From the NCBI RefSeq assembly GCF_023074835.1, contig NZ_JALLGW010000001.1:620001-684000 (forward strand): a DNA stretch of 64,000 bases, given 5' to 3'. Shown in pieces: positions 55,268 through 63,413 of this stretch. The position numbers and the translations under genes are program-made. The notes beneath the pieces were generated by a model, which ran no database searches, had not been told where the DNA came from, and worked only from the letters and a program-made list of their open reading frames with translations. How positions within the stretch are numbered: position 1 is the first letter of the stretch; every line of letters starts with the position of its first letter. The stretch is from Halomarina salina. Lineage in GTDB: Archaea > Halobacteriota > Halobacteria > Halobacteriales > Haloarculaceae.

Positions 55268-55507
55268 ATGGCGACACTGACAGACGGCGACGAGGGCAAG
55301 ATTCTGGTCGACGCGAACGGCGACGACATCGGCATCGTCACCGCAGTCACCGACGACGTGGCGCTGGTCGACCCCGAACCGGGGTTCGTCGAAGGGCTGC
55401 TGGCCGCGTTCGGCCGTACCGACCGCGACAGCGACGACATCGAGGTGCCCCACGAGGCCGTCCAGACCGTGACCGACCGCGAGGTCCGACTGCGCGACTC
55501 GCTCTGA
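55268..55507 (+). CDS. small PRC-barrel-like protein
   Basis: A 79-residue protein with a beta-rich start LTDGDEGKILVDANGDDIGI, then VTAVTDDVALVDPEPGF, which is the 'GKxVxDxxGxxIGxVxxV' layout of PRC-barrel domains, and a C-terminal pair of strands (IEVPHEAVQTVTDREVRLRD). PRC barrels bind RNA (RimM) or other proteins; archaeal stand-alone copies have no set function. It is divergent from tRNA-Ser. A TATA-like gggattatccc near 55236-55246 lies 22-32 bases before ATG 55268. Confidence 0.7.
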   Translation: MATLTDGDEGKILVDANGDDIGIVTAVTDDVALVDPEPGFVEGLLAAFGRTDRDSDDIEVPHEAVQTVTDREVRLRDSL

Positions 55508-55522
55508 GTCGGCGCGTTCCTC

Positions 55523-55918
55523 CTACGGTCCCGCGACGTACGTCAGCAGCGTCGTCACCGCGAACACGGCGACGGTGCCGACGACGACGACTGTCAGCGG
55601 GAGCGTGCCGAACTCCAGCAACTGGTAGCCCTGCGCGAGGACGAGAAACGCGAGGGCGGCGATGACGCCCCACAGGAGCGCCGCCTTGGCCGCCGTGCGG
55701 CCGGGCGACGCCGTTGGGTCGCCCGCGTCGCTCGCCTCGCCGGGCGCTCGCGGTTCGGTCGGGTCGGTCGCGGCTGCCGATTCGGTCGAGTCGCCCGGTT
55801 CAGTCGGGGCTGTCGGGTCCGTCCGGTCGTCCGTGTCGTCGGCCCGGGGCGGTCGCTCCTGTCTGCCTGCGCCGTCCCGGCCGTTCGACTCCCGGTGCTC
55901 GTCGGGCACGCGACTCAC
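55523..55918 (-). CDS. membrane protein with acidic disordered N-terminus
   Basis: A 131-residue protein starting at GTG 55918, which overlaps the TGA of the RidA gene upstream (GTGA), so it is its translationally coupled partner. The first ~75 residues are Asp/Glu/Pro/Thr-rich and disordered; then two membrane helices (AALLWGVIAALAFLVLAQGY and TLPLTVVVVGTVAVFAVTTL) make a hairpin with both ends on the same side. No conserved motif is visible. Function unknown. Confidence 0.65.
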   Translation of the reverse strand: MSRVPDEHRESNGRDGAGRQERPPRADDTDDRTDPTAPTEPGDSTESAAATDPTEPRAPGEASDAGDPTASPGRTAAKAALLWGVIAALAFLVLAQGYQLLEFGTLPLTVVVVGTVAVFAVTTLLTYVAGP

Positions 55919-56295
55919 TCCAGCGTGGCGATGGCCTCTACCTCGACGCCGACGCCCTTCGGGAGCGCGCCCGCCTGCACGGCGCTCCGGGCCGGCGGTT
56001 CGTCCTCGAAGTACGTCGCGTACGTCTCGTTCATCTCGTCGAAGTCGTCGATGTCCGCGAGGAACACCGTCGTCTTGAGCACGTCCGACAGCTCGGCACC
56101 CGCCTCCGCGAGCACCGCCTCGACGTTGTCGAGCGCGAGTTCGGTCTGCTCGGCGATGGAGGCGTCCGCCTTCGACTCGCCCTCGGGCGTGAACGGAATC
56201 TGCCCCGCGGTGAACACGACCGACCCGTTCGTCGTCGCCTGGCTGTACGCGCCCACCGCCGCCGGTGCCTCGTCGGTACTGACGATGTCCTTCAT
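55915..56295 (-). CDS. RidA family imine/enamine deaminase
   Basis: A 126-residue RidA/YjgF/UK114 protein, a trimeric enzyme that hydrolyses reactive 2-aminoacrylate and related imines. The start STDEAPAAVGAYSQATTNGS, the VFTAGQIPFTPEG strand, TELALDNVEAVLAEAGAEL, VLKTTVFLADIDDFDEMNE, and the key Arg with PPARSAVQAGALPKGVGVEVE are all intact. These intermediates come from threonine dehydratase, encoded 1.2 kb away (ilvA). The TATA-like cccggttttatgc region on the minus strand near 56320 fits a leaderless start at ATG 56295. Confidence 0.92.
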   Translation of the reverse strand: MKDIVSTDEAPAAVGAYSQATTNGSVVFTAGQIPFTPEGESKADASIAEQTELALDNVEAVLAEAGAELSDVLKTTVFLADIDDFDEMNETYATYFEDEPPARSAVQAGALPKGVGVEVEAIATLE

Positions 56296-56442
56296 CGGAC
56301 GGGGGTGCCACGGGCGCGAGCATAAAACCCGGCGGGTCACGGGGGAACGGCGGCGCGAGCGAGTCGGGGATGCTGACGGTCACCTCGCCCCGGACCGTCC
56401 GAAGAGGCGAACGGTTACACCGACGCGGCCGGAGGTGCGCGT

Positions 56443-57426
56443 ATGGTCACGAACGTCGCCGTCGCCTGTCAGGGCGGCGGCAGTCACACCGCCTTCACCG
56501 CCGGGGCGTTACGCGAACTGCTCCCGCCGCTCCACGCCAGCGACGACCACCGACTCGTCGGCCTCTCGGGCACGTCGGGCGGTGCGCTCTCGGCGCTCGC
56601 GGCGTGGTACGGCCTCCAGCGCGAGGGACCAGACCACGCCGGCGACCTCCTCCGGCAGGCGTGGCTGGACCTCAGCGCGGACTCGGCGGTCGACTGGTGG
56701 GCCAACGAGGTGACCGTGGCCAGCGCTCGGCTGGCCAACGGCGGCGCGGCGGTTCCCGAGGTCAGCCCGTACTACACGCCAGTGGCGCTGTGGGGCCAGC
56801 GGCGCATCCGCGAGGTGCTCGACGAACTCGTCTCGTTCGACGAACTCGCGGCGCTCGCCGAGGACGACGGCGTCCCCGAACTGTTCGTCGGGACGGTCGA
56901 CGTCAACGGCGGCGAGTTCGAGACGTTCCAGGCAGACGCGGTGACGCCCGACGTGATGCTCGCCTCCATGGCGGTCCCCGAACTGTTCCACGCCGTCCGG
57001 ATGAACGGCCACGCCCACTGGGACGGCCTGTTCTCGCAAAACCCGCCCATCCACGAGTTGATGACGGTCCCACCCGCCCGCAAGCCGGACGAACTCTGGG
57101 TGCTCCAGATCAACCCCCAGCAACGCGAGGAGGTCCCCACCTCGATGACCGACATCGCCGACCGGCGCAACGAACTGTCGGGGAACCTCTCGCTCAACCA
57201 GGAGCTCCGGTTCGTCGAGCAGGTCAACCGGTGGCTGGAGGCGGGCTACCTCCCGGAGGACCGGTTCGCGCACACGGAGATACACCGTATCGGTCTCGGA
57301 CGGTCGTTCGGCCTCAGTTCGAAGCTCGACCGCTCGCCGCGGTTCGTCCGACAGTTGCTCGACCTGGGCGAGAGACGCGCGAGCGAGTTCCTCGACGGGC
57401 ACGAGGACCTCGACGCCGAGCCATAG
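56443..57426 (+). CDS. patatin-like phospholipase
   Basis: A 327-residue patatin-family acyl hydrolase. Oxyanion loop QGGGSHTAFTAGAL at 10-23; nucleophile Ser45 in LSGTSGGAL; dyad Asp192 in HWDGLFSQNPP (DG instead of the usual DGG or DGA). The rest (WVLQINPQQREEVP; LSLNQELRFVEQVNRWLEAG) follows the common patatin layout. It probably cleaves acyl esters at the membrane; in archaea with ether lipids the natural substrate is unclear. ATG 56443 gives the correct N-terminus. Confidence 0.85.
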   Translation: MVTNVAVACQGGGSHTAFTAGALRELLPPLHASDDHRLVGLSGTSGGALSALAAWYGLQREGPDHAGDLLRQAWLDLSADSAVDWWANEVTVASARLANGGAAVPEVSPYYTPVALWGQRRIREVLDELVSFDELAALAEDDGVPELFVGTVDVNGGEFETFQADAVTPDVMLASMAVPELFHAVRMNGHAHWDGLFSQNPPIHELMTVPPARKPDELWVLQINPQQREEVPTSMTDIADRRNELSGNLSLNQELRFVEQVNRWLEAGYLPEDRFAHTEIHRIGLGRSFGLSSKLDRSPRFVRQLLDLGERRASEFLDGHEDLDAEP

Positions 57427-57455
57427 TCACCGCCAGTACCACGGTTCGACGCCGC

Positions 57456-58667
57456 TCAGACCAGAATCTCGACCGGGTAGCCGTGCTCTTCGAGAGCGTC
57501 GACGAGTCGGTCGACGTGGTCGTGCCCGCGCGTCTCGAGGTCGATCTCGACCTCGGCGCTCCCCATCCCGATGTCGCGGGCGGTCCGGTCGTGCTGGATG
57601 CCGTAGATGTTCGCGCGCTGGTCGGCGATGACCCGCGACAGCTCGGTCAGGGTCCCCGGCTGGTCCTTCAGGACGGTCCGGATGCGGAGGTAGCGCCCGC
57701 TCTCGATGAGGCCGCTCATCAGCACCGTCGTCAGGACGTTCGGGTCGATGTTGCCGCCACAGATGAGCGGGACGACGACCTCCCCCTCGGTCGTCGCGAA
57801 CTTGCCTTCGAGCGTCGCGGCGAGACCGGCCGCGCCTGCGCCCTCCGCGAGCAGTTTCGAGCGTTCCAGCAGGTTCGTGATGGCCATGGCTATCTCGCGG
57901 TCGGAGACGGTGACCACCTCGTCGACCCGTTCGCGGATGACCTCGAACGTGCGCTCGCCGACCTCGCGCACCGCGATACCGTCGGCGATGGTGTCGACGC
58001 TGTCGACCTCGACCGGGTGCCCCTTGTTCAGGGCGTCCGCGACCGTCGAGGCCCCCTCGGCCTGGACGCCGACGACGCGGATGTCCGGGTCGAGCCCTTT
58101 CACGGCCGTCGCGATGCCGGAGATGAGGCCCCCGCCGCCGATGGGGACGACGACGGTGTCCACGTCGGGGAGGTCCTCGACGATTTCGAGGCCGATGGTG
58201 CCCTGCCCGGCCATCACGTCCTCGTCGTCGAACGCGTGGAGGTAGAACCGCCCCTCCTCGCGTTCGAGTTCGTGGGCGCGCTCCTGGGCCTCGTCGTAGT
58301 CCTTCCCGTGGAGGACGATGGACGCGCCGTAGCCCTCCGTCGCCTTCACCTTCGAGATGGGCGCGTTCTCGGGCATCACGATTTTCGCGTCCACGCCGGC
58401 CCGCGTCGCGGCGAGGGCGACGCCCTGCGCGTGGTTACCTGCACTGGCGGTGACGACGCCCGCTTCGCGGCGGTCGTCGGAGAGCGTCGCGATGCGGTTG
58501 GTCGCCCCGCGGATCTTGAACGCGCCGGTGCGCTGGAACTGCTCGCACTTGAGGTAGACGTCGGCGTCGATGTACCGCGAGAACGTGTTCGAGTACTGGA
58601 TGGGGGTGTGCGTCGCGGCGTCGCCGATCCGCTCGCGCGCCGCCCGCACGTCCGAGAGCGAGAGCAT
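57456..58667 (-). CDS. ilvA: threonine dehydratase (threonine ammonia-lyase)
   Basis: A 403-residue PLP enzyme that turns threonine into 2-oxobutanoate, the first step to isoleucine. PLP Lys51 is in RTGAFKIRGATN; ASAGNHAQGVA at about 74-84; the glycine-rich phosphate loop VPIGGGGLISG near 172; and LICGGNIDP near 308. An ACT domain ends the protein (RIRTVLKDQPGTLTELSRVI; IGMGSAEVEIDLETRG), which may give feedback control. A TATA-like GCAAAAGGC on the minus strand near 58696-58704 lies about 30 bases before ATG 58667, and a second box (CTTTATGCC) lies upstream of a hairpin. Confidence 0.92.
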   Translation of the reverse strand: MLSLSDVRAARERIGDAATHTPIQYSNTFSRYIDADVYLKCEQFQRTGAFKIRGATNRIATLSDDRREAGVVTASAGNHAQGVALAATRAGVDAKIVMPENAPISKVKATEGYGASIVLHGKDYDEAQERAHELEREEGRFYLHAFDDEDVMAGQGTIGLEIVEDLPDVDTVVVPIGGGGLISGIATAVKGLDPDIRVVGVQAEGASTVADALNKGHPVEVDSVDTIADGIAVREVGERTFEVIRERVDEVVTVSDREIAMAITNLLERSKLLAEGAGAAGLAATLEGKFATTEGEVVVPLICGGNIDPNVLTTVLMSGLIESGRYLRIRTVLKDQPGTLTELSRVIADQRANIYGIQHDRTARDIGMGSAEVEIDLETRGHDHVDRLVDALEEHGYPVEILV

Positions 58668-58732
58668 GAGCGAACGTTTCCGGGGGAGCCCCTATGCCTT
58701 TTGCAACGGCCGTCGCTCGGCGGGTGGGGGAA

Positions 58733-58757
58733 ACGCTCCGGAAGGGAACCGGAGCGT
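58733..58757 (-). other. perfect hairpin upstream of ilvA
   Basis: Nine-base arms acgctccgg and ccggagcgt with a seven-base loop. It lies between a distal TATA-like CCTTTATGCCC (58787-58797) and a proximal one next to ilvA, so it would be at the 5' end of the longer transcript. Confidence 0.45.
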
Positions 58758-58927
58758 GTGACAGTCTTCGCAACGACTGACGAGGGCATAAAGGCCAGCC
58801 ATGTGCAGTGAAAGTGAAATCGCACCACTCGGCGGCTTCGTTCTCGAAATCCGACGGGTGCTTCACACTCCAACGGTCGCGTGCACCTCCCGGTCGGTCG
58901 GCGTCACACCACGCTGACCGACGTCCC

Positions 58928-59311
58928 TCACTCCTCCTCGGCGTGGACCCGCACGTCCTGCTCGCGGAGGTACCGCGTGACGCGGTCCGCGAACGACCCC
59001 TCTCCCGGCCACGTCGCGTCGGCCTCCAGTCGGTCCGGGTCGCCGACGTACACCGCACACTGGCCGTTCGGACCGGGCACCGACGCCCGGACATAGAGGT
59101 CCCGGTCGACCCCCTCGTAGGCGTCGAGCGTCCGGACGTTCGGCGTCCGAAGGATGCGCCCTACAGTCTCGCCGCCGGGCGCGAGCGTCGGGTAGGCACC
59201 CTCGACGGGGTGACAGCCAGCCAGCGTCGCGTCGGGGCCGAACGTGAACGAGTCGAGGACGTCCGAGACATTCTCCGGGTCGGTGAGCGTGCCGTAGACG
59301 AAGACGTTCAT
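58928..59311 (-). CDS. gamma-glutamylcyclotransferase-like (AIG2) protein
   Basis: A 127-residue protein of the GGCT/AIG2 fold. It starts MNVFVYGTLTDPENV, the YGTL substrate loop, and has the Glu-containing helix in LDAYEGVDRDLYVRASV, the family's catalytic 'ExY' region. Enzymes of this fold cyclise gamma-glutamyl amines. Haloarchaea use gamma-glutamylcysteine as their main thiol, so a role in its turnover is conceivable but unproven. It diverges from the MATE transporter gene. Confidence 0.82.
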   Translation of the reverse strand: MNVFVYGTLTDPENVSDVLDSFTFGPDATLAGCHPVEGAYPTLAPGGETVGRILRTPNVRTLDAYEGVDRDLYVRASVPGPNGQCAVYVGDPDRLEADATWPGEGSFADRVTRYLREQDVRVHAEEE

Positions 59312-59377
59312 GGGTGGTCCACGGGACCGGTCGTCAAAAACGGCAACCCTGAAACCCCTCGGTCCGAAGCGAGCGTC

Positions 59378-60880
59378 GTGTCGACTGGGAGCCTGCGGGC
59401 GGTCTGGACGCGCGTGTTCTCGCTGGCCTGGCCGGTGATGGCCGAGCAGACGTTCCGGACGCTGATGCGCACGACGGACATCGTCGTCACGGCGGCCATC
59501 TCACCCGTCGCCGTCACGGCCATCGGTCTCGCGGACCTCTACTCCCGGTTCCCGCTGTGGGTCGGCCTCGGGATGGGCGGGGGTGCTATCGCGCTCTCAA
59601 GTCAGGACACCGGCGCGGCCGACGCGCCTGCCGAGGGCGCCGAACGCGACGAACCGTCTGACGGTGCACCGAACCGACCGAAGACCGACGACGCGGACCG
59701 CGCGACCGGGACCGTCGACGAGACGACGGCCGACGTGGTCACGCGGGCGGACGCCAACCGCGACCAGGCCATCTCGGCGGCCGTCCTCCTGGGAATCGTG
59801 CTCGGCGTCCCGTTCGCCGTCTTCGGGTGGTACTTCGGCGACGCGGCCATCGCACTGCTCGGAGCGCCCGCCGAGGTCGCTCGCCTGGGCGGGCAGTACC
59901 TCGCCGTCATCTTCCTGACCGCGCCCGCCCGGCACGTCTCGCTCGTCGCCGCGCGGTCGCTCCAGGGCACCGGCGACACCCGAACCCCGATGTACGTCAA
60001 CGTCGTCGCCAACGGCCTCAACATCTCCGCGAGCGCGATTCTCGGGCTGGGCCTGTTCGGCGTCCAGCAGTACGGCGTCCTCGGCGTCGGCGTCGCCACC
60101 GCGGCGGCGAACGTGCTGACCGCGACCACGCTCTGTCTCGCCCTGCTGACCTCGTGGTCGGAAGCGAACCTCGTCGTTCCCACCGACCCGGTCGTCTTCC
60201 GGCAACTCGTCGCGGTCAGCGCCCCCAGCGTCGCCGAGGGCCTGCTCTCGACGCTCGCGGAGTTCCCGTTCAACGCCATCCTGCTCGGGTTCGGGACCGA
60301 GGTCAACGCCGCGTTCCAGGTCGGGCGACGCGTCTACCAGCAGGTGACGAGTCCGCTCGGCCGGGGCTACAACGTCGCCGTGAGCGTCGTCGTCGGGCAG
60401 GCGCTCGGCCGGGGCGAGGCCGAGGAGGCGCGCTACCTCGGCTGGGCGACGGCCGCGCTCGGCGTCGTCACCGTCGGCGGCATCGGCCTGTTGCTGGCCG
60501 TCTTCGCACCGCGGCTCGTCGCGCTGTTCACCGACGACGCGGAGACGGCCCGCTACGCGGTCCAGTTCGCCCGCGTCTACGGCCTGACCGCGCCGTTCCT
60601 CGTCTGCTTCGTCGTCCTGCAGGGGGCGCTCCGGGGAGCCAGCGAGACGCGCGTCCCGCTGGTCGCTCGCACGACGGGGCTGTTCGGGTTCATGGTCGGG
60701 GGCACGTACCTCGGGGGCGTCGTCTGGGACTACGGCGTCCTCGGCGCGTACGCCGGGCTCTCGCTCAGCTACGTCTGGATGGCGCTCGTCGTCGGGACGA
60801 GCTTCCACCGCGGCGACTGGGCGGGCCGGGCGACACGGATGCTCGCCGACCGCGGCTCGACGCAGGAAACCGACGACTGA
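59378..60880 (+). CDS. MATE family efflux transporter
   Basis: A 500-residue multidrug/toxin extrusion transporter with about 12 membrane helices in two halves (VFSLAWPVMAEQTFRTLMRT; FRQLVAVSAPSVAEGLLSTL). The GTG at 59378 is chosen because MSTGSLRAVWTRVFSLAWPV is the usual N-terminus. Unusual: an acidic, low-complexity insertion of about 50 residues (near 78-128) after helix 2, where other MATE proteins have a short loop. By family it exports cationic compounds using H+ or Na+. Confidence 0.88.
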   Translation: MSTGSLRAVWTRVFSLAWPVMAEQTFRTLMRTTDIVVTAAISPVAVTAIGLADLYSRFPLWVGLGMGGGAIALSSQDTGAADAPAEGAERDEPSDGAPNRPKTDDADRATGTVDETTADVVTRADANRDQAISAAVLLGIVLGVPFAVFGWYFGDAAIALLGAPAEVARLGGQYLAVIFLTAPARHVSLVAARSLQGTGDTRTPMYVNVVANGLNISASAILGLGLFGVQQYGVLGVGVATAAANVLTATTLCLALLTSWSEANLVVPTDPVVFRQLVAVSAPSVAEGLLSTLAEFPFNAILLGFGTEVNAAFQVGRRVYQQVTSPLGRGYNVAVSVVVGQALGRGEAEEARYLGWATAALGVVTVGGIGLLLAVFAPRLVALFTDDAETARYAVQFARVYGLTAPFLVCFVVLQGALRGASETRVPLVARTTGLFGFMVGGTYLGGVVWDYGVLGAYAGLSLSYVWMALVVGTSFHRGDWAGRATRMLADRGSTQETDD

Positions 60881-60922
60881 AGGGAGCGAGGGCGCACCCT
60901 CTCGGAGGCACCGCCGAGAGCC

Positions 60923-61438
60923 TCACGTGAGCGCCATCGCGCCGCCGACGATGCCCGCCACCGCCAGCAGGCGGACGACGGTGCCGAGGAACGCGGCGAC
61001 GGCGAACTTCGCGTAGTTCATCTCCAGCACGCTGAACGCGTAGATGATGGCCGTGTCGGGGAGGAACGGGATGGCGAGTCCGACGCCCAGACCGAGGTAG
61101 CCGTAGCGGGTCATCAGGTCCGTCGGCACCGCGTTCTGGAGGGAGACCACGGTCGGTAGCTGTCCGAACAGGCGGTCGAACACGCCGGTCCGGGCACCGT
61201 TGCCGACCCGGAGCGCGACCAGACTGCCCACCGCCTTCCCGGCGCTGCTGGCGACGACGAGGAGGGCGAGTTCGGTCAGCGGGTCGAACCCCAGGTCGAG
61301 CGGGATGGCGAGCACGAGTTCGCCCGGAAACGGGAGGACGGCGGCGACCAGCAGCGAGTACACCGCGGCGACCAGCAGCCCCATCGGACCCGTCACCTCG
61401 TGGATGAGCGCCTCGATCACCTCGGGGACGGGAATCAT
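60923..61438 (-). CDS. VTT/DedA-like membrane protein
   Basis: A 171-residue membrane protein of the SNARE-associated/VTT (DedA) type. It shows the re-entrant loop LLVAAVLPFPGELVLAIPLD near 29-48 and further helices (ELALLVVASSAGKAVGSLVA; GYLGLGVGLAIPFLPDTAII) with a short cytoplasmic loop between. Family members flip or transport lipids (undecaprenyl phosphate in bacteria); the archaeal ones are poorly known. It converges on the MATE gene (42 bases between stops). Confidence 0.82.
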   Translation of the reverse strand: MIPVPEVIEALIHEVTGPMGLLVAAVYSLLVAAVLPFPGELVLAIPLDLGFDPLTELALLVVASSAGKAVGSLVALRVGNGARTGVFDRLFGQLPTVVSLQNAVPTDLMTRYGYLGLGVGLAIPFLPDTAIIYAFSVLEMNYAKFAVAAFLGTVVRLLAVAGIVGGAMALT

Positions 61439-61593
61439 AGCTAGGAGGGAGCGTCACCGTCGCCTAAGTGAACTGGCTATCAGTATTGGCGACCCGACGA
61501 CGGCGACGGAATTCGGCGGACTGCTCGGCCTTCGACCGACGGGACTGCGCCCCGTGCCGTGGGTTGATACGTTCGCTCGGTCACAGGAATCGT

Positions 61594-62085
61594 ATGCCGA
61601 CGGCAGGTGGTCGGGAACGTGACGGCGACAGGAACAGCCACGTCCTCGTGCTTCCGGTGGCGGTGCTCGTCGTTGCCGTCCCCGTCGTGTTCCGGACGTG
61701 GTTCGTCGGTGCGCCCGAACTGGTCGTCGCCGCGAGCGGTGGCTACGCGGGGTGTTGTCTCTGTCTCTGGGCGGCCGTTCGGTCGGTGACGCAGTGGCCG
61801 AGTCCCGAGGACTATCTCGACTACCTCCTCGTCGTCACGCTCGGCGTGGTCCTCCTGACCGCACAGGCGGGTATCCCGGTCTACAGCTACGTCCACTGGG
61901 CGCTGGTCACACCGCTCGTCGGCCTGTTCGCGGCGACGGTGGTCGCGGTATCGACGTTCTCGGCGAGATACCCCGAATCGGACGCGCTCGGGTTCTACGC
62001 ACTCGTCTTCGGTCCGGTTCTGCTCGGCGGAACCGTCGCGCTGGCGCTCCTCGAATACGGAGTGCGAACGTCCCTCGGCGGCTGA
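61594..62085 (+). CDS. four-helix integral membrane protein
   Basis: A 163-residue protein starting at ATG 61594, after a basic-shadow region. Hydrophobic segments: LVLPVAVLVVAVPVVFRTWF, LVVAASGGYAGCCLCLWAAV, YLLVVTLGVVLLTAQAGIPV, WALVTPLVGLFAATVVAVST and a last one FYALVFGPVLLGGTVALALL, so four or five helices. A CCLC motif lies in the second. No family is recognised. It stands alone between VTT and citrate synthase genes. Confidence 0.65.
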   Translation: MPTAGGRERDGDRNSHVLVLPVAVLVVAVPVVFRTWFVGAPELVVAASGGYAGCCLCLWAAVRSVTQWPSPEDYLDYLLVVTLGVVLLTAQAGIPVYSYVHWALVTPLVGLFAATVVAVSTFSARYPESDALGFYALVFGPVLLGGTVALALLEYGVRTSLGG

Positions 62086-62141
62086 GTCGAGAGACGAACG
62101 TCGGAGAAGGGAACCGAAGAGACCGAAAGCGCGGTCGTCGC

Positions 62142-63278
62142 CTACCGCTCGTCGAGCGGCGTGTAGTCGACGTCCTCGTCGCCGACGTAGCGGGCGCGCG
62201 GCCGGATGAGGCGATTGTCCTCGTACTGTTCGAGGACGTGCGCGACCCACCCGGAGACGCGGCTGATGGCGAAGATCGGGGTGTAGATGTCGATGGGGAT
62301 GCCCATCTGGTAGTACGTCGAGGCGGAGTAGAAGTCGACGTTCGGCGCGAGACCCTTCTCCTCGGCCATGTACTCCTCGATGGTCGAACTCATCTCGAAC
62401 CACTTGCGGTCGCCGGCGGCCTCGCCGAGTTCCTCCGAACGCTCGCCGAGAATCTTCGCGCGCGGGTCCTTGACGTTGTAGACGCGGTGGCCGAACCCGG
62501 CGACGCGACGCCCCTCGTCGAGGGCGGTCTCGATCCAGTCGAAGGCGTCCCGGTCGCTGCCGTCGACCTCCTTCAGCATCCGCATCACGTTGGCGTTCGC
62601 GCCGCCGTGGAGGCTCCCCGAGAGCGTCCCGACGGCCGACGTGACCGCCGAGTGCATGTCGGCGAGCGTGCTCGCGGTGACCATCGCGGAGAACGTCGAG
62701 GCGTTGAGGCCGTGGTCCGCGTGGAGCACCAGCGCCATGTCGAACGTGTCGGCCATGACGTCCTCCGGCTCCTCGTCGTTGAGCATGTAGAGGAAGTTCG
62801 CGGCGTGGCTCAGGTCCTGCCGCGGTTCGACCGGGTCGTCACCGTCGCGGGCGCGGGCGAACGCCGCGAGCGCGGTCGGCAGTTTCGCGGTGAGCCGACG
62901 GCCCTTCCGGAGGTTCGCCTCGTAGTCGGTCGGGTCGGCGTCCGCGTCCGGGTCGTACGCCGAGAGGTGGGAGGCGACGGTGCGCATCGCGGCCATCGGC
63001 TCCTCGTCCGCCTCGGCGAGCTCCTGCGCCAGTTCGACGATGGCGTCGTCGACGACGCGCTCTTCGGCCATCGACTGCGCGAACGGTTCGAGTTCGTCGC
63101 GTGTCGGCAGCTCCCCGTGCCACAGGAGATAGACGACCTCCTCGAAGCTCGCCTCGCGCGCGAGGTCCTCGATGGAGTAGCCGCGGTAGACGAGTTTGCC
63201 CGCGTCCCCGTCGATGAACGACAGTTCGGATTCAGCGACGAGGACACCTTCGAGCCCCTTCTTGAGTTCGTCAGCCAT
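62142..63278 (-). CDS. citZ: citrate synthase
   Basis: A 378-residue type II-like dimeric enzyme that condenses oxaloacetate and acetyl-CoA to citrate. Catalytic residues are visible: His in LHGGANANVMRML (near 216), His in AGFGHRVYNVKDPRA (near 256), and Asp in NVDFYSASTYYQMG (near 310). LVLHADHGLNASTFSA near 182 and IPIDIYTPIFAISRVSGWVA near 325 are standard. Start at ATG 63278 (MADELKKGLEGV); a longer frame upstream is less likely. TTTTAGA on the minus strand lies about 22-28 bases before the ATG (leaderless). Confidence 0.94.
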   Translation of the reverse strand: MADELKKGLEGVLVAESELSFIDGDAGKLVYRGYSIEDLAREASFEEVVYLLWHGELPTRDELEPFAQSMAEERVVDDAIVELAQELAEADEEPMAAMRTVASHLSAYDPDADADPTDYEANLRKGRRLTAKLPTALAAFARARDGDDPVEPRQDLSHAANFLYMLNDEEPEDVMADTFDMALVLHADHGLNASTFSAMVTASTLADMHSAVTSAVGTLSGSLHGGANANVMRMLKEVDGSDRDAFDWIETALDEGRRVAGFGHRVYNVKDPRAKILGERSEELGEAAGDRKWFEMSSTIEEYMAEEKGLAPNVDFYSASTYYQMGIPIDIYTPIFAISRVSGWVAHVLEQYEDNRLIRPRARYVGDEDVDYTPLDER

Positions 63279-63413
63279 GGTCGAGTTTCCCGAGGCGAGT
63301 CTAAAAGGATTGTTATACAGGGAAATGCTGAACGCGGGGCTCAGGGCGACGACCACCCGGTTTCCCTCGGCGCTGGAGACAACCCTTTAGCCGCAGGCGT
63401 TCGACTCGGGGGT

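Noticed and set aside
58692-58802. Minus-strand 36-codon frame with a CxxC word before ilvA
   Set aside because: Not enriched in Ile or Thr codons, overlaps the hairpin and both TATA-like boxes, and has no promoter of its own.
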